Shown: positions 27,213 to 36,284 of the stretch, piece after piece
How the letters are laid out: every line of letters begins with the position of its first letter
Position numbering within the stretch: the first letter of the stretch is position 1
Assembly: GCA_022321325.1 (NCBI GenBank)
Contig: JAKOEO010000003.1
Coordinates: forward strand, 45,571 to 87,492
Source: Candidatus Magnetominusculus sp. LBB02
GTDB taxonomy: Bacteria; Nitrospirota; Thermodesulfovibrionia; Thermodesulfovibrionales; Magnetobacteriaceae
Direction: 5' to 3'
Length of the DNA stretch: 41,922 nt
Notes under the pieces: generated by a model
Databases searched by the model: none
Seen by the model: only the letters and a program-made list of their open reading frames with translations
What the model was told of the DNA's origin: nothing
Made by a program: the position numbers and the translations under genes

Positions 27213-29492
27213 ATGAAAACATACAGACAGCTCACAGGACTTATACTTTTTATATTGCCGCTGTTATTCCCGGTATATTCCATTGCCGCACCTGACCCTT
27301 CCCCCGTGTCCGCCGCCGCGTCGTCCTCCGACCCTCTTGTTATCACCGTCGAGGTAAAGGGCACAAGGAGAATTGAAGAAGGCGCCATAAAGGCAAAACT
27401 CTCTCAGAAAACCAACCAGCCCCTATCGCAAGACAAAATATCGGAAGACGTCAAGACCATCTACAAACTTGGATATTTCGACGACGTAAGGGTAGAGACA
27501 GAGTTCTTCGAGGGCGGCCTCAGGGTCATATACATAGTAAAGGAAAAACCTACGATAACCAAAATAACCTTCTACGGCAATGACGAATTAGACGATAAGA
27601 AACTAAAGGAAAAAACCACAATTACCGCCGGCTCAATATCCGATAATACGCTTATTCAGGACAATGTCAAAAAGCTGAAGGATTACTATGACGGCGAAGG
27701 TTACTACCTGTCGGAGATCTATCCAATCGTCCATGTCGTCAAGGAGGGCGAGGTTACCCTGACTTTTGAAATAAAAGAGGGGCCAAAGCTCAAGATTCGC
27801 AGGGTGGAGTTTACGGGCAACGAGCATCTTACCGATAAACAAATTAAAAAGGTGTTAAATACATCTAAGTGGTGGATACTCTCTTTCTTAGACGGCACAG
27901 GGTTTGTGAAAAAGGACTTCCTTGAAGAGGATGTCTTAAATATTCAGAACCTCTACATGGACTACGGCTATCTCAATGTTAAGATTGCAGAGCCAAAGGT
28001 GGTAGTTGCAGAGGACGGTATCACTGTGCGGTTTGAAATCAGCGAAGGTCAGCCATATAACCTTGAATCTGTTAACATTGTCGGCAACACCGTCTTTGAT
28101 AATGATAATCTCTCTAAACTCATCACTATGAAGCCTGGAGGCGTCTTTAGTAAAGGCCAGCTTAATCAGTCTGTAAAAGCCATAACCGACTACTACACTC
28201 AAAGAGGATACGCAACGGCCTCAGTAATTCCTGGCGTATTCCCAGACGAGGCCGCCCTGACCGTAAAGATAGACATGAAGGTTGAAGAGGGCAAGGTATA
28301 TAAAATCGGGACGATAGAATTTTCAGACAATACAAAAACTCGCGACAAGGTCTTGCGCCGCGAGATGACAATAGACGAAGGAGATACGTTTGACAGCAGG
28401 AAGATAGAGCGAAGCAAACAAAACATAAAGAATCTCGACTTCTTCGACAGCGTTGACGTCGCTCCTAAGCCGCAGCCGGACTCTCAAATAGTTGACGTTG
28501 ACGTGAAAGTCAAGGAAAAGATGACCGGCTTTATAAGCGTTGGCGGCGGCTACAGCTCTACCGACCATATCATAGGCATGATACAACTGACCCAGACAAA
28601 CCTCTTCGGCACGGGCGACTACGCAAGGATAGCGACGAATTTCGGCGGGGCCTCGCTCTATGAATTATCTTATAAGAAACCGTGGTTTATGGACAAACCT
28701 TATACCTTAAGCGGAAGCATTTACAGGTCTAACGTCTATTATCCTAATTATGGCCGCCAGTCAACCGGTTTTGTCGTAGGCATAAGCAAGAGGTTCTGGG
28801 AATACTGGGAGGTTGGGATTGGATACCGTATCGAAGAGGACAATATCCACGACATAACAAACACGTCGTCGCCGCTGATATTAAGCCAGGAAGGACGGTC
28901 GTCAACCGGAAGTTTCACGCCGTCCATCTCGCGCGACACCAGAGACAGCTACATAGACCCATCTATCGGTTCAAGAAACAGCCTGTATGTTACCGTAGCG
29001 GGTGCGTTAGGAAGCAACCATTACATCAAATCCGGCTTTGACTCGATGTGGTTTTTCCCATTTTTAGGCCCGACCACATACTCAATCAGGGGCAGATATG
29101 CCTATGCAACAGGTTATGCGGGAAATCAGCTGCCGCTATATGAGAGATTCTATGTAGGCGGCATACAATCTATAAGGGGCGTTGCCTTTGGCAATGCCGG
29201 CCCGCGCGACAGTGACGGCACGTATGTCGGAGGAACGAGCGAGCTGCTGATAAATAACGAAGTTATCTTTCCCATATTCCCGGAGGTCAAGTTAAAAGGG
29301 GTGTATTTCGTAGATGTCGGCTCTGCCTTTGGGGGCGATATTACGTTGTCTGACATTAAATATACTACTGGTGCGGGTGTGCGATGGATATCGCCGTTTG
29401 GCCCGATACGCGTTGAGTATGGCGTAAACCTTAGAAGGACAAACGGGGAGTCTGTGGGCAGGGTAGAGTTCTCTTTCGGGAGTTTCTTCTAA
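27213..29492 (+). CDS. bamA: Outer membrane protein assembly factor BamA
   Basis: Core of the BAM complex that folds beta-barrel proteins into the outer membrane. 759 residues, with a signal peptide (ILFILPLLFPVYSIAA). Five POTRA domains span about residues 45-410 (VKGTRRIEEGAIKAKL opens the first, TIEFSDNTKTRDKVLRREM the fifth). A 16-strand barrel follows to the end. The barrel carries GGYSSTDH, the loop-6 region (YERFYVGGIQSIRGVAFG) with the conserved RG of the VRGF-type motif, and GAGVRWISPFGPIRVEYG near the end. The final residue is the aromatic Phe expected of an outer membrane signal (VEFSFGSFF). It heads the lipid A/outer membrane cluster. Confidence 0.97.
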   Translation: MKTYRQLTGLILFILPLLFPVYSIAAPDPSPVSAAASSSDPLVITVEVKGTRRIEEGAIKAKLSQKTNQPLSQDKISEDVKTIYKLGYFDDVRVETEFFEGGLRVIYIVKEKPTITKITFYGNDELDDKKLKEKTTITAGSISDNTLIQDNVKKLKDYYDGEGYYLSEIYPIVHVVKEGEVTLTFEIKEGPKLKIRRVEFTGNEHLTDKQIKKVLNTSKWWILSFLDGTGFVKKDFLEEDVLNIQNLYMDYGYLNVKIAEPKVVVAEDGITVRFEISEGQPYNLESVNIVGNTVFDNDNLSKLITMKPGGVFSKGQLNQSVKAITDYYTQRGYATASVIPGVFPDEAALTVKIDMKVEEGKVYKIGTIEFSDNTKTRDKVLRREMTIDEGDTFDSRKIERSKQNIKNLDFFDSVDVAPKPQPDSQIVDVDVKVKEKMTGFISVGGGYSSTDHIIGMIQLTQTNLFGTGDYARIATNFGGASLYELSYKKPWFMDKPYTLSGSIYRSNVYYPNYGRQSTGFVVGISKRFWEYWEVGIGYRIEEDNIHDITNTSSPLILSQEGRSSTGSFTPSISRDTRDSYIDPSIGSRNSLYVTVAGALGSNHYIKSGFDSMWFFPFLGPTTYSIRGRYAYATGYAGNQLPLYERFYVGGIQSIRGVAFGNAGPRDSDGTYVGGTSELLINNEVIFPIFPEVKLKGVYFVDVGSAFGGDITLSDIKYTTGAGVRWISPFGPIRVEYGVNLRRTNGESVGRVEFSFGSFF

Positions 29493-29510
29493 TCCGGCAG
29501 CCTTCGATAA

Positions 29511-29540
29511 TTGCTAAAAATGCAGTTAATAGAGTATTAT
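29511..29540 (+). promoter_or_regulatory. Possible internal promoter before skp
   Basis: TTGCTA at 29511-29516 and TATTAT at 29535-29540 are 18 bases apart in the 93-base gap between bamA and skp. Both boxes deviate from consensus. Confidence 0.3.
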
Positions 29541-29585
29541 AGGTTTACAGCGGCTACATTATAAAATACTTTAGCAGGAGGAAAA

Positions 29586-30110
29586 ATGAGAAGAGTTTCA
29601 GTGGTAGTGGCGGTGGTTGCAGCCATGGTATTAACCGCCTCGGCAGCAATGGCGCAGCAGCAGGGTGTAAAGATCGGGTTCGTTGACATCCAGAAAGTGA
29701 TAAACGACTCTGAGCCGGGCAAAAAGGCAAAAGAGGCGTTAGAGGTTCACATTAAGGGCTATCAGGCAAAAATTGAGGAAAAAGAAAAGTCAATAGACGC
29801 TATGAAGTCCGAACTGGAAAAGAAAGGCTCTGCCCTTTCCGAGGATGCGAAAAAGAAAAAGCAAGACGAGATGCAGACGGCAATCAGAGATTTAAAGAGA
29901 ATGGCGGCAGAGGCCCAGGAAGAAGTCAGAAAGAAAGAAGCCGACCTGACTAAAGACGTATTTACCGATATCAGAAACATAATCCGCCAGCTTGGAAAGG
30001 ATGACGGTTATACGGCGATATTTGAAGGCGGCCCGATCCTGTATGCGGTAGAAAGCTCTGACGTAACAGACAAGATTGTAAAGAAATTAAACGAACTGAA
30101 GAAAAAATAG
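29586..30110 (+). CDS. skp: OmpH/Skp-family periplasmic chaperone
   Basis: Holds unfolded outer membrane proteins in the periplasm for delivery to BamA. 174 residues with a signal peptide ([19 protein letters not shown]). The usual first strand of the mature protein is seen ([22 protein letters not shown]). A long charged coiled-coil covers about residues 50-130, and the closing strands ([25 protein letters not shown]) complete the trimer body. A CAGGAGG ribosome-binding site precedes the ATG. It sits between bamA and lpxD, the classical position. Confidence 0.93.
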   Translation: MRRVSVVVAVVAAMVLTASAAMAQQQGVKIGFVDIQKVINDSEPGKKAKEALEVHIKGYQAKIEEKEKSIDAMKSELEKKGSALSEDAKKKKQDEMQTAIRDLKRMAAEAQEEVRKKEADLTKDVFTDIRNIIRQLGKDDGYTAIFEGGPILYAVESSDVTDKIVKKLNELKKK

Positions 30111-30118
30111 CCGGCCTT

Positions 30119-31141
30119 ATGAAGCTCATTGAGATATCCAATATGTTGGGGGGCCGCTTAAACAGCGGCCACGACATAGAGATTGATGGGGCATGTGGCG
30201 TTAATGACGTAAGAAGCGGCCAGATTACTTATCTCACAGATAGAAGGCTTACAGATACGCTGATTAACTCAAAGGCAAGCGCTGTGCTGGTCAGACATGA
30301 ATCCCCCGACATAGGCATACCCCAGGTAGTTGTCCCAAGCCCAACCATTGCGTTTTCAACGCTTCTGAAGATGTTTTACACAAAGCCATACGAGGCGCTT
30401 GGCGTGATGAGTGGGGCATATGTCTCTGAAGGCGTAGAGTTGGGCAGTGATATCACCATATATGGCGGGGCATATATCTGTGGCGGGGCTGTAATAGGGG
30501 ATAAGACAACGGTCTATCCCGGTGTTTTTATAGGCGAAAATAGCGTCATCGGCAGTGATTGTATAATTTATCCTAACGTGACCATTCAGCATGGCACGGC
30601 AATAGGCAGCAGGGTAGTAATCCACCCTGGGGCGGTAATCGGTTCTGACGGTTTCGGCTATGAAATGGACGGCGGGAGGCATTTCAAAATTCCGCAGGTA
30701 GGGATAGTAATAATAGAAGACGATGTAGAAATAGGGGCAAACGCAACCATTGACAGGGCAGCCACCGGGGCTACTGTAATCGGGGCAGGGACGAAAATAG
30801 ATAATCTCGTTCAAATAGCGCATAACGTAAAGATTGGTAAAAATTCGCTGATAATTGCCCAAACCGGAGTTGCCGGCAGCTCGACGTTAGGCGACTATGT
30901 CGTACTTGCCGGGCAAGTCGGCGTTTCAGACCATGTTGTGATTGAAACCGGCGTTAAGGTTGGCGCGCAGTCGGGCGTGATGGATAATCTTAAAGCTGGT
31001 TCTTACATGGGCTCTCCTTCAATGCCGCACCTTCAGCATAAAAGGTCGTACATACTGTTTACAAAACTGCCTGAGTTAAATGACAGGGTAAACAAATTAG
31101 AAAAACAGATGGCTCAAATAAGTAAAGATACCAAGACCTGA
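30119..31141 (+). CDS. lpxD: UDP-3-O-acylglucosamine N-acyltransferase
   Basis: Third step of lipid A synthesis: transfers an R-3-hydroxyacyl chain from ACP to the 2-amino group of UDP-3-O-acyl-glucosamine. 340 residues. An N-terminal uridine-binding domain (residues 1-100, ITYLTDRR) is followed by left-handed beta-helix hexapeptide repeats ([13 protein letters not shown] and so on). The catalytic His is H235 in QIAHNVKIG, and [21 protein letters not shown] is the family block for substrate contact. A C-terminal coiled helix ends the protein. It starts 8 bases after the skp stop. Confidence 0.95.
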   Translation: MKLIEISNMLGGRLNSGHDIEIDGACGVNDVRSGQITYLTDRRLTDTLINSKASAVLVRHESPDIGIPQVVVPSPTIAFSTLLKMFYTKPYEALGVMSGAYVSEGVELGSDITIYGGAYICGGAVIGDKTTVYPGVFIGENSVIGSDCIIYPNVTIQHGTAIGSRVVIHPGAVIGSDGFGYEMDGGRHFKIPQVGIVIIEDDVEIGANATIDRAATGATVIGAGTKIDNLVQIAHNVKIGKNSLIIAQTGVAGSSTLGDYVVLAGQVGVSDHVVIETGVKVGAQSGVMDNLKAGSYMGSPSMPHLQHKRSYILFTKLPELNDRVNKLEKQMAQISKDTKT

Positions 31142-31192
31142 TGCCCGTTTCTTGTAAGCGGTTTTAGAATGTAGACAGGAGGACACGCGATA

Positions 31193-31639
31193 ATGATAAA
31201 TATAATGGACATATTAAAAACGCTTCCCCATAGATATCCCTTCCTGATGGTTGACAAGGTAATTGACCTGGTGCCTGGCGAAAGCGCGGTAGGCATAAAG
31301 AATGTTACGATAAACGAACCTTTTTTTCAGGGACACTTCCCTGGTAATCCCGTAATGCCAGGTGTGTTAATCGTAGAGGCGCTGGCGCAGGTATCAGGCA
31401 TTTTAGCGTTCAAATCGGGCGTGGAAGGCAATACCGTTTATTTTATGAGCATTGAGAAGGCGAAGTTCAGAAAACCGGTGCTGCCTGGCGACAGCCTGAA
31501 ACTTACGATTAAAACCCTCCAGAAACGAGGCAAGGTTTGGAAATTCTCAGGCAAGGCAACCGTTGACGAAAACACTGTGGCAGAGGCTGAGTTTACCGCA
31601 ATGGTAACCGATGTTCAGGCTGCCGTGGAGGATAAATAA
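31193..31639 (+). CDS. fabZ: 3-hydroxyacyl-ACP dehydratase FabZ
   Basis: Dehydrates beta-hydroxyacyl-ACP in fatty acid elongation, so it competes with LpxA and LpxD for hydroxyacyl-ACP; this explains its place in the cluster. 148 residues, hot-dog fold. H48 in GHFPGNPVMPG and E62 in IVEALAQ are the catalytic pair, and LPHRYPFLMVDKV is the typical N-terminal block. AGGAGG precedes the ATG at 31193. It lies 51 bases after lpxD and 2 bases before lpxA. Confidence 0.96.
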   Translation: MINIMDILKTLPHRYPFLMVDKVIDLVPGESAVGIKNVTINEPFFQGHFPGNPVMPGVLIVEALAQVSGILAFKSGVEGNTVYFMSIEKAKFRKPVLPGDSLKLTIKTLQKRGKVWKFSGKATVDENTVAEAEFTAMVTDVQAAVEDK

Positions 31640-31641
31640 TC

Positions 31642-32415
31642 ATGAAGATACACCCCACAGCCATCGTCGGTGAAAATACTGAAATTGACGATGAGGCGGT
31701 CATTGGACCATTTTGCATAGTAGGAAGCGGCGTTAAAATAGCGAAAGGCACACAGCTAATCTCCAACATCGTAATTGACGATAACACGGAGATAGGCAGT
31801 AACTGCGTTATACACCCGTTTGCCGGGATTGGATTTCCGCCTCAGGATTTGAAATATGATGGCAGGAAGACAGGCGTCAGAATTGGCAAGGATACGATAA
31901 TAAGAGAATACTCGACAGTCCACAGGGCCTCGGTAGGCGGTGACGGCCTGACAGAAATAGGAGACAACTGCTTCATAATGGCATACGTGCATATTGCGCA
32001 CGATTGCAAGGTAGGAAACCATGTGGTAATGGCTAATGCCGCTACTCTTGCCGGCCATGTGGTCGTTGAGGACCATACTGTAATAGGCGGAATTGTGGCA
32101 ATACACCAGTTCACAAGGATTGGAGCATACTCGATGATTGGAGGTTTTAGCGGCATAGGTCAGGACGTCCCGCCGTTTACGATGGCATCAGGGGCGCGGG
32201 CAAAGCTCTATGGCCTCAACAGCATTGGTTTAAAGCGAAAGGGTTTTACAGACGAACGAATTGCAGACCTGAAGAAGGCGTATAAGATTCTCTTTCGTGA
32301 CAAGCATATATTAAAAGAGGCCATAAAACATGTCGAAAATGAACTCGACATGAACGATGACATTAAGAGGCTGATTGAATTTATCTCGAACAACAAAAGG
32401 GGAATATGCCGATGA
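31642..32415 (+). CDS. lpxA: UDP-N-acetylglucosamine O-acyltransferase
   Basis: First step of lipid A synthesis. 257 residues, with about ten hexapeptide-repeat coils (IHPTAIVGENTEIDDEAVIG) and a C-terminal helical domain. H120 in HIAHDCKVG aligns with the catalytic His125 of E. coli LpxA, and the nearby GGDGLTEIGDN and IGGFSGIGQDVPPF blocks are typical. The start is 2 bases after the fabZ stop and the end overlaps lpxI by 10 bases, so translation is likely coupled. Confidence 0.96.
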   Translation: MKIHPTAIVGENTEIDDEAVIGPFCIVGSGVKIAKGTQLISNIVIDDNTEIGSNCVIHPFAGIGFPPQDLKYDGRKTGVRIGKDTIIREYSTVHRASVGGDGLTEIGDNCFIMAYVHIAHDCKVGNHVVMANAATLAGHVVVEDHTVIGGIVAIHQFTRIGAYSMIGGFSGIGQDVPPFTMASGARAKLYGLNSIGLKRKGFTDERIADLKKAYKILFRDKHILKEAIKHVENELDMNDDIKRLIEFISNNKRGICR

Positions 32416-33215
32416 GGACCATCGGGCTGATAGCGGGCATGGGCTATCTGCCTGTGGCGGTAGCTGAGGAGGCGCGCCGTCAGGGCTATAGGGTGTTTGC
32501 AGTAGGGCTTGAGCCAGTTGTGGACGAGGCGCTCAGGGACTTTGTAGATGAGTTTACCCTTGTAAATGTTGCCAAGCTCGGTGCCTTGATAAAGACGCTC
32601 AAGGGCGCAGCCCTTACCGAGGCCGTAATGGCGGGAAAGGTGCCCAAATCCCTTCTATATAAAAATAAGACAATGCCCGATATGAGGGCTGTTTCATTTT
32701 TATTGAAGTTAAAAAACCATAACGATGATTCCATTCTCAATGCCCTGGTAGAAGAGTTCGCCTCAGAGGGTATCACTATGCTTAATATAACCAGCTTCAC
32801 AGCGGGCATGATAACCCCTGCGGGGCTTTTGACAAAAAAAGGGTTATCAAAAGACGAGCAAAAGGACATTGAATTCGGCTTCCCGCTTGCCAAAGAAATG
32901 GGGCGGCTTGACATAGGACAAACCATAGTCGTCAAGGGACGGGCAGTCATGGCGGTTGAGGCGATAGAGGGCACTGACATGGCCATCAGAAGAGGCGGAG
33001 AGCTGGCAGTATCCGGCGCTGTCGTCATAAAGACCAGCAAACCCAATCAGGACAAGCGCTTTGACTATCCAGCCGTAGGGCTTGACACAATAGCCGCGAT
33101 GGCGGATGTGAAGGCACGGGTGCTGGCCGTTGAGGCGGGCAATACGCTGATAGTCCAGAAAGACGCTGTTATCAAAAAGGCTCAGGGCGCCGGTATCTCT
33201 ATAATAGGAGTTTAA
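32406..33215 (+). CDS. lpxI: UDP-2,3-diacylglucosamine pyrophosphatase LpxI
   Basis: Hydrolyses UDP-2,3-diacylglucosamine to lipid X, the step done by LpxH in E. coli; LpxI is the unrelated enzyme of alpha- and deltaproteobacteria and several other phyla. 269 residues. The N-terminal domain opens with TIGLIAGMGYLPVAVAEEARRQGY. The C-terminal half contains DIGQTIVVKGRAVMAVEAIEGTD and the end block AVEAGNTLIVQK. This matches the former DUF1009 family along its length. It overlaps lpxA by 10 bases. LpxB, the next enzyme, is not in the window; a TPR gene follows instead. Confidence 0.92.
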   Translation: MPMRTIGLIAGMGYLPVAVAEEARRQGYRVFAVGLEPVVDEALRDFVDEFTLVNVAKLGALIKTLKGAALTEAVMAGKVPKSLLYKNKTMPDMRAVSFLLKLKNHNDDSILNALVEEFASEGITMLNITSFTAGMITPAGLLTKKGLSKDEQKDIEFGFPLAKEMGRLDIGQTIVVKGRAVMAVEAIEGTDMAIRRGGELAVSGAVVIKTSKPNQDKRFDYPAVGLDTIAAMADVKARVLAVEAGNTLIVQKDAVIKKAQGAGISIIGV

Positions 33216-33234
33216 TGACTGTCAGACACCCCCC

Positions 33235-33266
33235 CGATGTTGAACCTTTATTGAGCATCGCTTTTT
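33235..33266 (+). terminator. Weak intrinsic terminator after lpxI
   Basis: CGATG at 33235-33239 pairs with CATCG at 33256-33260 and is followed by CTTTTTG. The stem is only 5 bp with a long loop, so read-through into the TPR gene is possible. Confidence 0.3.
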
Positions 33267-33293
33267 GTAAGCAGAATTTACCATGGAGTTAAG

Positions 33294-34820
33294 ATGAAGG
33301 AACGAGATGACTATCTGGCGCGTTTAATTGATGTGTGTGCAAAGGATTATCGCGTTGTCGGTGCCGGCGAAAGCCTTATGGGCTGCCTGACCGTATTAGT
33401 TTATGAAGGCTTTAAGGTACTGCTCTTTGCCATTCATCATTGGCTTGAGACTGCCGGGGGAACTATCATAATAAATCATAAGAAATTCAAAGAGTTGCTT
33501 GTTAATTTTGGCATATCGAGAGGGCTTAACCCTGATGAGACCGACATGGCGGTGGAGATAATCTCAGACGCCATTGACGGCGAAAATGTACATGCGGTTA
33601 TAGATGAGATAGTAATGAACTTCAATGACTATACGCCAAATAAGACTATGATAACCTATGCGTATGACCGCCTTGAGAAGGCGTGGGATATACTGGGTGA
33701 CAGGAGAAAGGCAGTTGAGTATGCGATAATGGTGTTGGAGATAGACCTCAGGACTTATGGGCAGTCGCACCCGTCAATAGCCGACAGATTCAATAACATC
33801 GCTATGGCGTTATGCCGCATTGGTAATTATGACAAGGCTGTAGATTATTTCAACAAGGCGCTGGGTGTTGACCTGACACTATATGGAGAGGCCAGCCAAC
33901 GCTCAATCAGCCGCTATAACAACATAGGAATGGCCTTTCGCTCAGCCGGACAGGCTGAAAAGGCCATTGAATACTATGAAAAGGCGTTAGGTGCGGCTCT
34001 GATACTCTATGGCCGGGCGCATCCCGCCGTCTCGATGCTTTACAACAACATTGGGCTTGCCTGGGGTGTGATCGGCGTTGCCGAAAAGGCAATTGAATAT
34101 TATAATTTGGCCATTGCCACATCCGGCCCGACATCTGAGGACAATGCCGACATTGCCGCCATATATAGCAATATGGGGCTAGCGTGGCGCTCCTTAGGTG
34201 ACATCGAAAAGGCGATTGACTGTTATGACAGGGCGCTTGAGATTGATTTAGTTCTTTATGGCCGGGGCAGCATCAATACGGCAAGAGATTATACGAATCT
34301 TGGCATGGCGTGGAGCATTGAGCGCGATTTCAAGAAGGCCCTGGAATATTATACGAAGGCGCTTGAGATAGACATTGAAATCATGGGAGAGAATCACCCC
34401 GACATAGCGGTGGACTACAATAATATAGGGATGACATGGTGTTCGATGGGTTTTATCTATAGGGGGATAGAGTACTACATGAAGGCGTTGAAGATAGATG
34501 TCATCGTGTATGGAGAGGAACACGCCTCTGTGGCCACAAGATATAATAATATAGGGCTTGCATGGAGGGCGCTTAGCGAACTTCCGAAGGCGATAGGCTA
34601 TTACAACATGGCTCTGAGAATAGACATAAAGCTATACGGGGAAAGCCACCAGAGCGTAGGCCGCGACTTAAACAATCTAGGTGCTGCATGGAGCGAAATT
34701 GGAGAAAAAGAAAAGGGCATTGAATATTACAATAAGGCGCTAAAAATATTCACAGAGACCTACGGCGAAAACCACCCCAACACTGTTACGGTCAGAGAGA
34801 ATATAGAATCTTTGGGGTGA
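33294..34820 (+). CDS. Kinesin-light-chain-type tetratricopeptide repeat protein
   Basis: 508 residues. No signal peptide is seen, though GAGESLMGCLTVLVYEGFKVLLFAIHHW near residue 24 is hydrophobic and could be a membrane-contacting helix. From about residue 125 on, eight to nine 42-residue TPR units repeat the pattern YNNIG-x-AW-x3-G-x4-AI-x-YY-x-KAL-x-ID-x3-YG-x2-H, typical of the TPR_10/TPR_12 type. These form a right-handed superhelix for protein binding. The N-terminal ~120 residues are not recognised. GGAGTTAAG provides a ribosome-binding site. It follows lpxI by 78 bases; a link to LPS synthesis is not shown. Confidence 0.8.
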   Translation: MKERDDYLARLIDVCAKDYRVVGAGESLMGCLTVLVYEGFKVLLFAIHHWLETAGGTIIINHKKFKELLVNFGISRGLNPDETDMAVEIISDAIDGENVHAVIDEIVMNFNDYTPNKTMITYAYDRLEKAWDILGDRRKAVEYAIMVLEIDLRTYGQSHPSIADRFNNIAMALCRIGNYDKAVDYFNKALGVDLTLYGEASQRSISRYNNIGMAFRSAGQAEKAIEYYEKALGAALILYGRAHPAVSMLYNNIGLAWGVIGVAEKAIEYYNLAIATSGPTSEDNADIAAIYSNMGLAWRSLGDIEKAIDCYDRALEIDLVLYGRGSINTARDYTNLGMAWSIERDFKKALEYYTKALEIDIEIMGENHPDIAVDYNNIGMTWCSMGFIYRGIEYYMKALKIDVIVYGEEHASVATRYNNIGLAWRALSELPKAIGYYNMALRIDIKLYGESHQSVGRDLNNLGAAWSEIGEKEKGIEYYNKALKIFTETYGENHPNTVTVRENIESLG

Positions 34821-34934
34821 TATACACTATTGCCATATCCCCTAACACAATACGCATGCTTCGCTTAACCCTGTCATGTCGGTTGGCTGTGGCACACAAT
34901 ACCCTGCCCTGCCGCAATAAGCTGAAGAGCGGAA

Positions 34935-35156
34935 TTAATTGTTCTGAAATCCCTTGAGAAATCGTTCTTTAATTCCTATAATAGTCAATCCCACCAGTTC
35001 GCTTGTTTCCTCCGTATATCTCATAATTACTCCTTCGCCAATATCAACCCCAATGGCTTGTTTTGGCTCTCCAATACTTATATAAAGCACATCCGCCTCA
35101 TCATCATAATCCCAATTAAGATTCTCTTGTTTCTCAAGTATCTTCAGCATTTCCAT
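34935..35156 (-). CDS. DUF2283 family small protein, antitoxin-like
   Basis: 73 residues. The middle (WDYDDEADVLYISIGEPKQAIGVDIGEGVIMRYTEETSELVGLTIIG) matches the DUF2283 family, small beta-rich proteins often paired with short toxin-like or unknown genes. Its start overlaps the upstream 103-residue gene by 13 bases, so both are made from one transcript. Function is not proven; I infer an antitoxin-like role from size and arrangement. Confidence 0.75.
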   Translation of the reverse strand: MEMLKILEKQENLNWDYDDEADVLYISIGEPKQAIGVDIGEGVIMRYTEETSELVGLTIIGIKERFLKGFQNN

Positions 35157-35455
35157 ATCGTAGTCCTCCTGTCAGAATATCTGCTTGTATAATAAGCCGT
35201 TATTACAAAACCGTCTTCATGGTCTATTTCTTTATATACTACAACCAAATATTTCGAAGTTAACGGTGTATTTTTGTAATACTTAATTGCTATAAGCTCT
35301 CCAAAATCTCCGTTTTGTATTAAATCTGGCGAAACAATACATTGTGTTACCATATCCATTTGACGATTAAGTTCGGGATGTCTCTTCACTATATGATTCC
35401 ACCTCTCTGTTGTAAGTCGTATAGGTACTTTATTTATTGATTCTATTATTTCCAT
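35144..35455 (-). CDS. Small toxin-like protein, possibly of the PBECR/RelE-like nuclease group
   Basis: 103 residues, basic. The opening PIRLTTERWNHIVKRHPELN, the middle PDLIQNGDFGELIAIKYY, and the end LVVVYKEIDHEDGFVITAYYTSR all fit the small proteins annotated as PBECR-type or DUF4258-like nuclease folds, with a conserved His in KRHPEL and a TAYYTSR strand. It lies upstream of and overlaps the DUF2283 gene. A TATAAT-like box at 35494-35499 (minus strand) precedes it. I call it the candidate toxin of a pair; activity is inference. Confidence 0.6.
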   Translation of the reverse strand: MEIIESINKVPIRLTTERWNHIVKRHPELNRQMDMVTQCIVSPDLIQNGDFGELIAIKYYKNTPLTSKYLVVVYKEIDHEDGFVITAYYTSRYSDRRTTIWKC

Positions 35456-35545
35456 AAATACTATCCAGCTTCAACGATTCCCATCTGTTGCCTATTATAT
35501 CATATTTCTAATATATCATGCCCGGTGATGTCATGGCCATCTCTT

Positions 35546-36277
35546 TCACCTGCTATCTCCCATATCGCCAAACACATACTGTATCAGCGTAAGTGCCGAG
35601 ATGGCCGCTGTCTCTGCCCTTAATATCCTGGTGCCAAGTGTTGCGATTATTGCCCCTCTTGAGCTGGCCTGTCTGACCTCTTCGATAGTAAAGCCGCCCT
35701 CCGGGCCGGTTATTACATAGAAATTATTATCTTTTATTTCCTGCGCGCCAACTTCCTTTAACCCCCGCCCGCCTGCCTCGTAAAACATTACAGTCGGGAC
35801 GCCTTGTATTAATTCTGTCAGCTCTGAGAAATCTATGGCCTCTCTTACTTCAGGCACTACCGCCCTCATAGACTGCCGGGCGGCCTCTATGGCTATCTTT
35901 TTCCACCTATCAGTTTTTCTTGTGTAATCAAGCTGCGTACGGTGGGTTATGACTGGTACTATCGTCTTTACGCCAAGTTCTACCGCCTTTTGAACCACTA
36001 AGTCCATCTTGGCGCCCTTCAGCATTCCCTGACATAACGTTATCGAAATGGGAGATTCAGTGTTTGGCGGCGGTACCGGCGTAATAGCGAAATGGACGGC
36101 ATTTTTTGTGGATGAGGTGATTATGCCCTTGAAAAAACGGCCTTTTTCATCGAAGATTGACAGTTCGCCGCCGGTCTTATATCGAAGCACTGTCAGAATA
36201 TATCTTGCCGTCTGCCCTGTGGCTGCCGCCGTTTCTTCTTTGATTGCGCCAGATTCGATAAATATTGTGGTGGACAT
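35546..36277 (-). CDS. rsmE: 16S rRNA (uracil-1498-N3)-methyltransferase
   Basis: Methylates U1498 of 16S rRNA in the 30S subunit. 243 residues with an N-terminal PUA-like domain (residues 1-70) and a SPOUT methyltransferase domain. Key blocks are LCQGMLKGAKMDLVVQKAVELGV, the SAM-binding ITGPEGGFTIEEV and the knot-forming LGTRILRAETAAI. It starts 7 bases after the dnaJ stop, a common gene neighbourhood (dnaJ-rsmE). Confidence 0.95.
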   Translation of the reverse strand: MSTTIFIESGAIKEETAAATGQTARYILTVLRYKTGGELSIFDEKGRFFKGIITSSTKNAVHFAITPVPPPNTESPISITLCQGMLKGAKMDLVVQKAVELGVKTIVPVITHRTQLDYTRKTDRWKKIAIEAARQSMRAVVPEVREAIDFSELTELIQGVPTVMFYEAGGRGLKEVGAQEIKDNNFYVITGPEGGFTIEEVRQASSRGAIIATLGTRILRAETAAISALTLIQYVFGDMGDSR

Positions 36278-36284
36278 TGGCGGT

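Noticed and set aside
29762-29980. Minus-strand hydrophobic frame within skp
   Set aside because: Antisense of Lys/Glu-rich coiled-coil codons gives Phe/Ser-rich runs; no start signal or family.
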